This document shows, in pieces, positions 61,859 to 64,000 of a DNA stretch of 64,000 nucleotides. The notes under the pieces are model-generated. The model did no database searches. It saw only the letters and a program-made list of their open reading frames with translations, and was not told where the DNA came from. Location: contig NC_022041.1 in NCBI RefSeq assembly GCF_000444995.1, positions 91,001 to 155,000 of the forward strand. Reading direction: 5' to 3'. Made by a program: the position numbers and the translations under genes. Position 1 is the first letter of the stretch, and the number at the start of each line of letters is the position of its first letter. The stretch comes from Paracoccus aminophilus JCM 7686 (GTDB lineage Bacteria; Pseudomonadota; Alphaproteobacteria; Rhodobacterales; Rhodobacteraceae).

Positions 61859-63045
61859 GCCGCGAGTGTCCGGGTGGCGGCGCTAAGGCGGCGGATGCCC
61901 TCGGCCAGCTTATCCGGCGGGTTCAGCGTGAAGTTCAGCCGGATCGCGCGGCGGTCCTGTCCGAGCGGGTCGAAGACCGAGCTGGGGCTGATGCAGACGC
62001 CGTGATCGAGCCCGACCTTCAGCAGACGGTCGGTGTCGAGCGCTGGGTTTTTGGCAATCGCCCAGACGAACATGCCGCCGACCGGCACCTCCCAGTCGAA
62101 GAGATCGCCGAGATGCGCGTCCATCGCGGCGCACAGCGCGTCGCGCCGCGCGCGGTAGAGATCGAGGATCACCGGGCGGATGCGATCGGCGAGGCCCGAG
62201 GCAAAGGCGTCCTGCACGATCTGCTGGCAGATCCCGCTTGTGCACATATCCGAGGCCTGTTTCGCGGTGGTCAGCGCCGCAATCATCTCGGGCGCGGCGA
62301 TGACCCAACCGATGCGCAGTCCGGGCGCGATCTCTTTCGAGACGGTGCCGAGATAGACGATCGGGCCGCTATAGGGGCCGGGATGGGCCTCGGCCCAGAG
62401 CGAGATCAGCCGGGGCAGGGGGGCGCCGTCATAGTAAAGCGCGCCGTAGGGATCGTCCTCGACCAGCCAGGTGCCGGTGGTTTCGGCGGCGCGGATCAGG
62501 GCATGACGCTCGGCCAGCCCGACGAGCCGCCCGGTCGGGTTCGAGAAATTCGGCACCATATAGGCGAATTGCGCGCCCGAGAGCGCGGCCTCGGCGTCAA
62601 AGTCATTCGCGCCCATCTGCAGCGGGCGATAGCGCGGTTGGCGCGGTCGCCAGGCATCGAGCGCGCCGAGATAGGCCGGCGATTGCGCCGCAATCAGCCC
62701 GCCCTCGTCGATCAGCACCTTGCCGAGCAGATCGAGCGCCTGCATCCCCGCCGTGGTAATCAGCACATTCTCGCGCGAGAGCTGCAAGGCGGGCGTGCTG
62801 AAACGCGCGGCGATCAGATCGCGCAACCCGGGCAGGCCGTCAATCGGCGGATAGGCCAGCGTGACCCCGGGGTGATCGGCGACGGCGCTGCGGGCGAGCT
62901 CGGCCAGCTCTGGAACGGGCCAGGTCTCGGGCTCGGGCAAGCCGCCCGCGAGGTTGATCAGATCGGGGATCTGACCGGCGGCCAGAAAGACCTGGGTGAC
63001 ATCATTGGTCTGGCCAAGCCAGCGGGCGAAGTGCGGACGGGACAT
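61855..63045 (-). CDS. PLP-dependent aminotransferase, class I (LysN/MocR-type fold I)
   Basis: A 396-residue fold-I aminotransferase. PLP lysine Lys237 in 'LGTVSKEIAPGLRIGW'; the 'GLPEPETWP', 'GMQALDLLGKV' and 'EDDPYGALYYDG' segments are typical of 2-aminoadipate transaminase and kynurenine aminotransferase II homologues. No GntR domain, so an enzyme and not a regulator. Its stop overlaps the pabC stop by four bases. Last gene of a minus-strand run with the SDR and DUF1330 genes; substrate unknown. Confidence 0.87.
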   Translation of the reverse strand: MSRPHFARWLGQTNDVTQVFLAAGQIPDLINLAGGLPEPETWPVPELAELARSAVADHPGVTLAYPPIDGLPGLRDLIAARFSTPALQLSRENVLITTAGMQALDLLGKVLIDEGGLIAAQSPAYLGALDAWRPRQPRYRPLQMGANDFDAEAALSGAQFAYMVPNFSNPTGRLVGLAERHALIRAAETTGTWLVEDDPYGALYYDGAPLPRLISLWAEAHPGPYSGPIVYLGTVSKEIAPGLRIGWVIAAPEMIAALTTAKQASDMCTSGICQQIVQDAFASGLADRIRPVILDLYRARRDALCAAMDAHLGDLFDWEVPVGGMFVWAIAKNPALDTDRLLKVGLDHGVCISPSSVFDPLGQDRRAIRLNFTLNPPDKLAEGIRRLSAATRTLAA

Positions 63046-63051
63046 GGCGCC

Positions 63052-63789
63052 TCAGATCGATTGCAGCAGACCGCCATCGACCGCGATGGCTTGCCCGGTG
63101 ATATAAGAGGCGCGGCCCGAGGCGAGAAAGGCCGCCAGAGCCGCGAATTCGGCGGGATCGCCCAGACGACCCGCCGGGATCTTCGGCCCCATCGTCGCAT
63201 TATCGACGCCCAACTCGGCCATGCGGTCGGTGTTGGTATAGCCGGGCAGCAGCGCGTTCACGGTGATCCCGTCCTTCGCCACCTCGCGCGCAAGCGTATT
63301 CACCAGACCCAAAAGCCCGGCGCGCAGCCCGTTCGAGATCACCAGCCCCGGCTGCGGCTCTTTCGCGGCAACCGAGGTGACCGCGAGAATGCGGCCCCAG
63401 CCTTGCGCCTTCATCGCGGGCAAAGCGGTCTGGATGCTGTCGACTGCGCTGAGCCAGAGGCTTTGAAAGCCGCTTTGCCATTTCTCGACCGAGGTTTCGG
63501 CAAAAGAGCCGGTCGGCGGGCCGCCGGTATTGGTGACCAGAATATCGGGCATCCGGCCGAGCACGGCAGCGGCGGCCTCGGTCAATGCGCGGCCTGCGCC
63601 GGGCTGCGAGAGATCGCCCGCCAGCCCATGGCAGCCAAGCTCCGCCGCGACGCGTGCCACGCGATCCGCGTCACGGGCGACGATGACGACATCGGCACCT
63701 TCCGCGATCAGCTCTGCCGCGATGGCGCGACCCAATCCGCGCGAGCCACCAAAGACCAGCGCGCTCTTTCCCTTCAGTTGCAGATCCAT
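63052..63789 (-). CDS. SDR-family protein with atypical active site (BKR-like)
   Basis: A 245-residue short-chain dehydrogenase fold. Cofactor motif GGSRGLG (14-20) and NTGG (87-90) are present, and the catalytic Ser is Ser139, but 13 residues on, where YxxxK belongs, the sequence reads Ser152-x-x-x-Arg156 (SNGLR). This pattern is known from a divergent beta-ketoacyl reductase-like SDR subgroup. The gene lies six bases before the aminotransferase gene and three bases after the DUF1330 gene, so one operon. Confidence 0.85.
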   Translation of the reverse strand: MDLQLKGKSALVFGGSRGLGRAIAAELIAEGADVVIVARDADRVARVAAELGCHGLAGDLSQPGAGRALTEAAAAVLGRMPDILVTNTGGPPTGSFAETSVEKWQSGFQSLWLSAVDSIQTALPAMKAQGWGRILAVTSVAAKEPQPGLVISNGLRAGLLGLVNTLAREVAKDGITVNALLPGYTNTDRMAELGVDNATMGPKIPAGRLGDPAEFAALAAFLASGRASYITGQAIAVDGGLLQSI

Positions 63790-63792
63790 CGC

Positions 63793-64000
63793 TTACACCT
63801 TCGGATCGGGGTCGGCGGTGTTCGCGCGCCCTTCCTGCAGGATCATCCGGCCCTTTGAGGCCGCGCGCCGGAAGGCCGAGGCGCTTTGATAATCGGCATC
63901 AGCGTGCCAGGCCAAAGCCGCGGCTTTGTCGGGAAACTCAAGGATCACCATGCGCTCGGTGAAGTCTGGCCCACCTTCGACGGTCAGCACCTCATCGCCG
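63793..64000 (-). CDS. DUF1330 family protein, 5' partial
   Basis: The C-terminal 68 codons or so of a small dimeric alpha+beta barrel protein. 'ERMVILEFPDKAAALAWHADADYQSA' in two parts is the DUF1330 core ('WYxSxxYQ' equivalent is 'WHADADYQ'). The frame runs off the right edge; an internal GTG at 63990 is not the start. Function of the family is unknown. First visible gene of the operon with the SDR and aminotransferase. Confidence 0.8.
   Translation of the reverse strand, partial: GDEVLTVEGGPDFTERMVILEFPDKAAALAWHADADYQSASAFRRAASKGRMILQEGRANTADPDPKV

Noticed and set aside
61690..63858. Long plus-strand frame opposite the aminotransferase and SDR genes
   Set aside because: Antisense shadow; both real genes have clear motifs on the minus strand.

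Overview
The window is GC-rich, densely packed alphaproteobacterial DNA. A complete methylamine dehydrogenase (mau) cluster whose MauA, MauC and MauG closely resemble the Paracoccus denitrificans proteins, together with ProXWV, Pot, class Ib ribonucleotide reductase and aspartase genes, points to Paracoccus or a near relative (Rhodobacterales). I see no rRNA, tRNA, IS element, prophage or CRISPR array. Most genes carry clear Shine-Dalgarno sites and many overlap by 1-8 bases.

Layout. 1-2.1 kb: 3' part of an EpmA-type lysine ligase and an orphan betaine-type binding protein. 2.3-6.5 kb: a minus-strand signalling operon (LuxR response regulator, FIST/NosP-like sensor, NahK-like hybrid kinase). 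6.7-7.6 kb: a YaiI-family gene and a small membrane protein. 8.0-16.2 kb: mauFBEDACJGMN, without the mauR regulator expected upstream. 16.2-17.9 kb: a Na/Pi cotransporter behind a near-perfect Pho box. 18-26.6 kb: amidohydrolase, oligopeptide-type ABC transporter and M81 peptidase in one run. 26.6-39.7 kb: a methylated-amine region with two dimethylglycine/sarcosine-dehydrogenase-like flavoenzymes, an XRE-cupin regulator, a glycine-betaine importer (ProVWX) and a polyamine-type importer (PotABCD). 40-49.4 kb: a small secreted protein, Kef-type K+/H+ antiporter with flavin reductase, pirin, TauE/SafE, FadR and LysR regulators, an MHS permease and an agmatinase-family enzyme. 49.6-53.7 kb: a cobalamin riboswitch followed by nrdHIEF. 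53.8-64 kb: acyl-CoA ligase, TerC-CBS protein, aspartase, EamA exporter, pabB/pabC, a MocR-type aminotransferase, an SDR lacking the usual catalytic Tyr/Lys, and a DUF1330 protein cut by the window end.

How the parts may work together. The mau products oxidise methylamine in the periplasm and pass electrons to amicyanin. The 26-36 kb flavoenzymes probably demethylate N-methylated glycines, with one-carbon units passed to folate by their GcvT-like halves, so the segment looks rich in C1 and methylated-amine nutrition. The XRE-cupin gene shares its promoter region with one flavoenzyme, where an 11-bp perfect inverted repeat sits; a related element lies before the second flavoenzyme. Several ABC operons and the mau operon carry strong hairpins between their most and less abundant cistrons, suggesting post-transcriptional control of stoichiometry.

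Most unusual points: mau without mauR beside a NosP/NahK-like operon; a B12 riboswitch with a plausible RBS-sequestering switch on a B12-independent reductase; the candidate XRE-cupin regulon; and the amidohydrolase-ABC-M81 uptake/hydrolysis cluster of unknown substrate.
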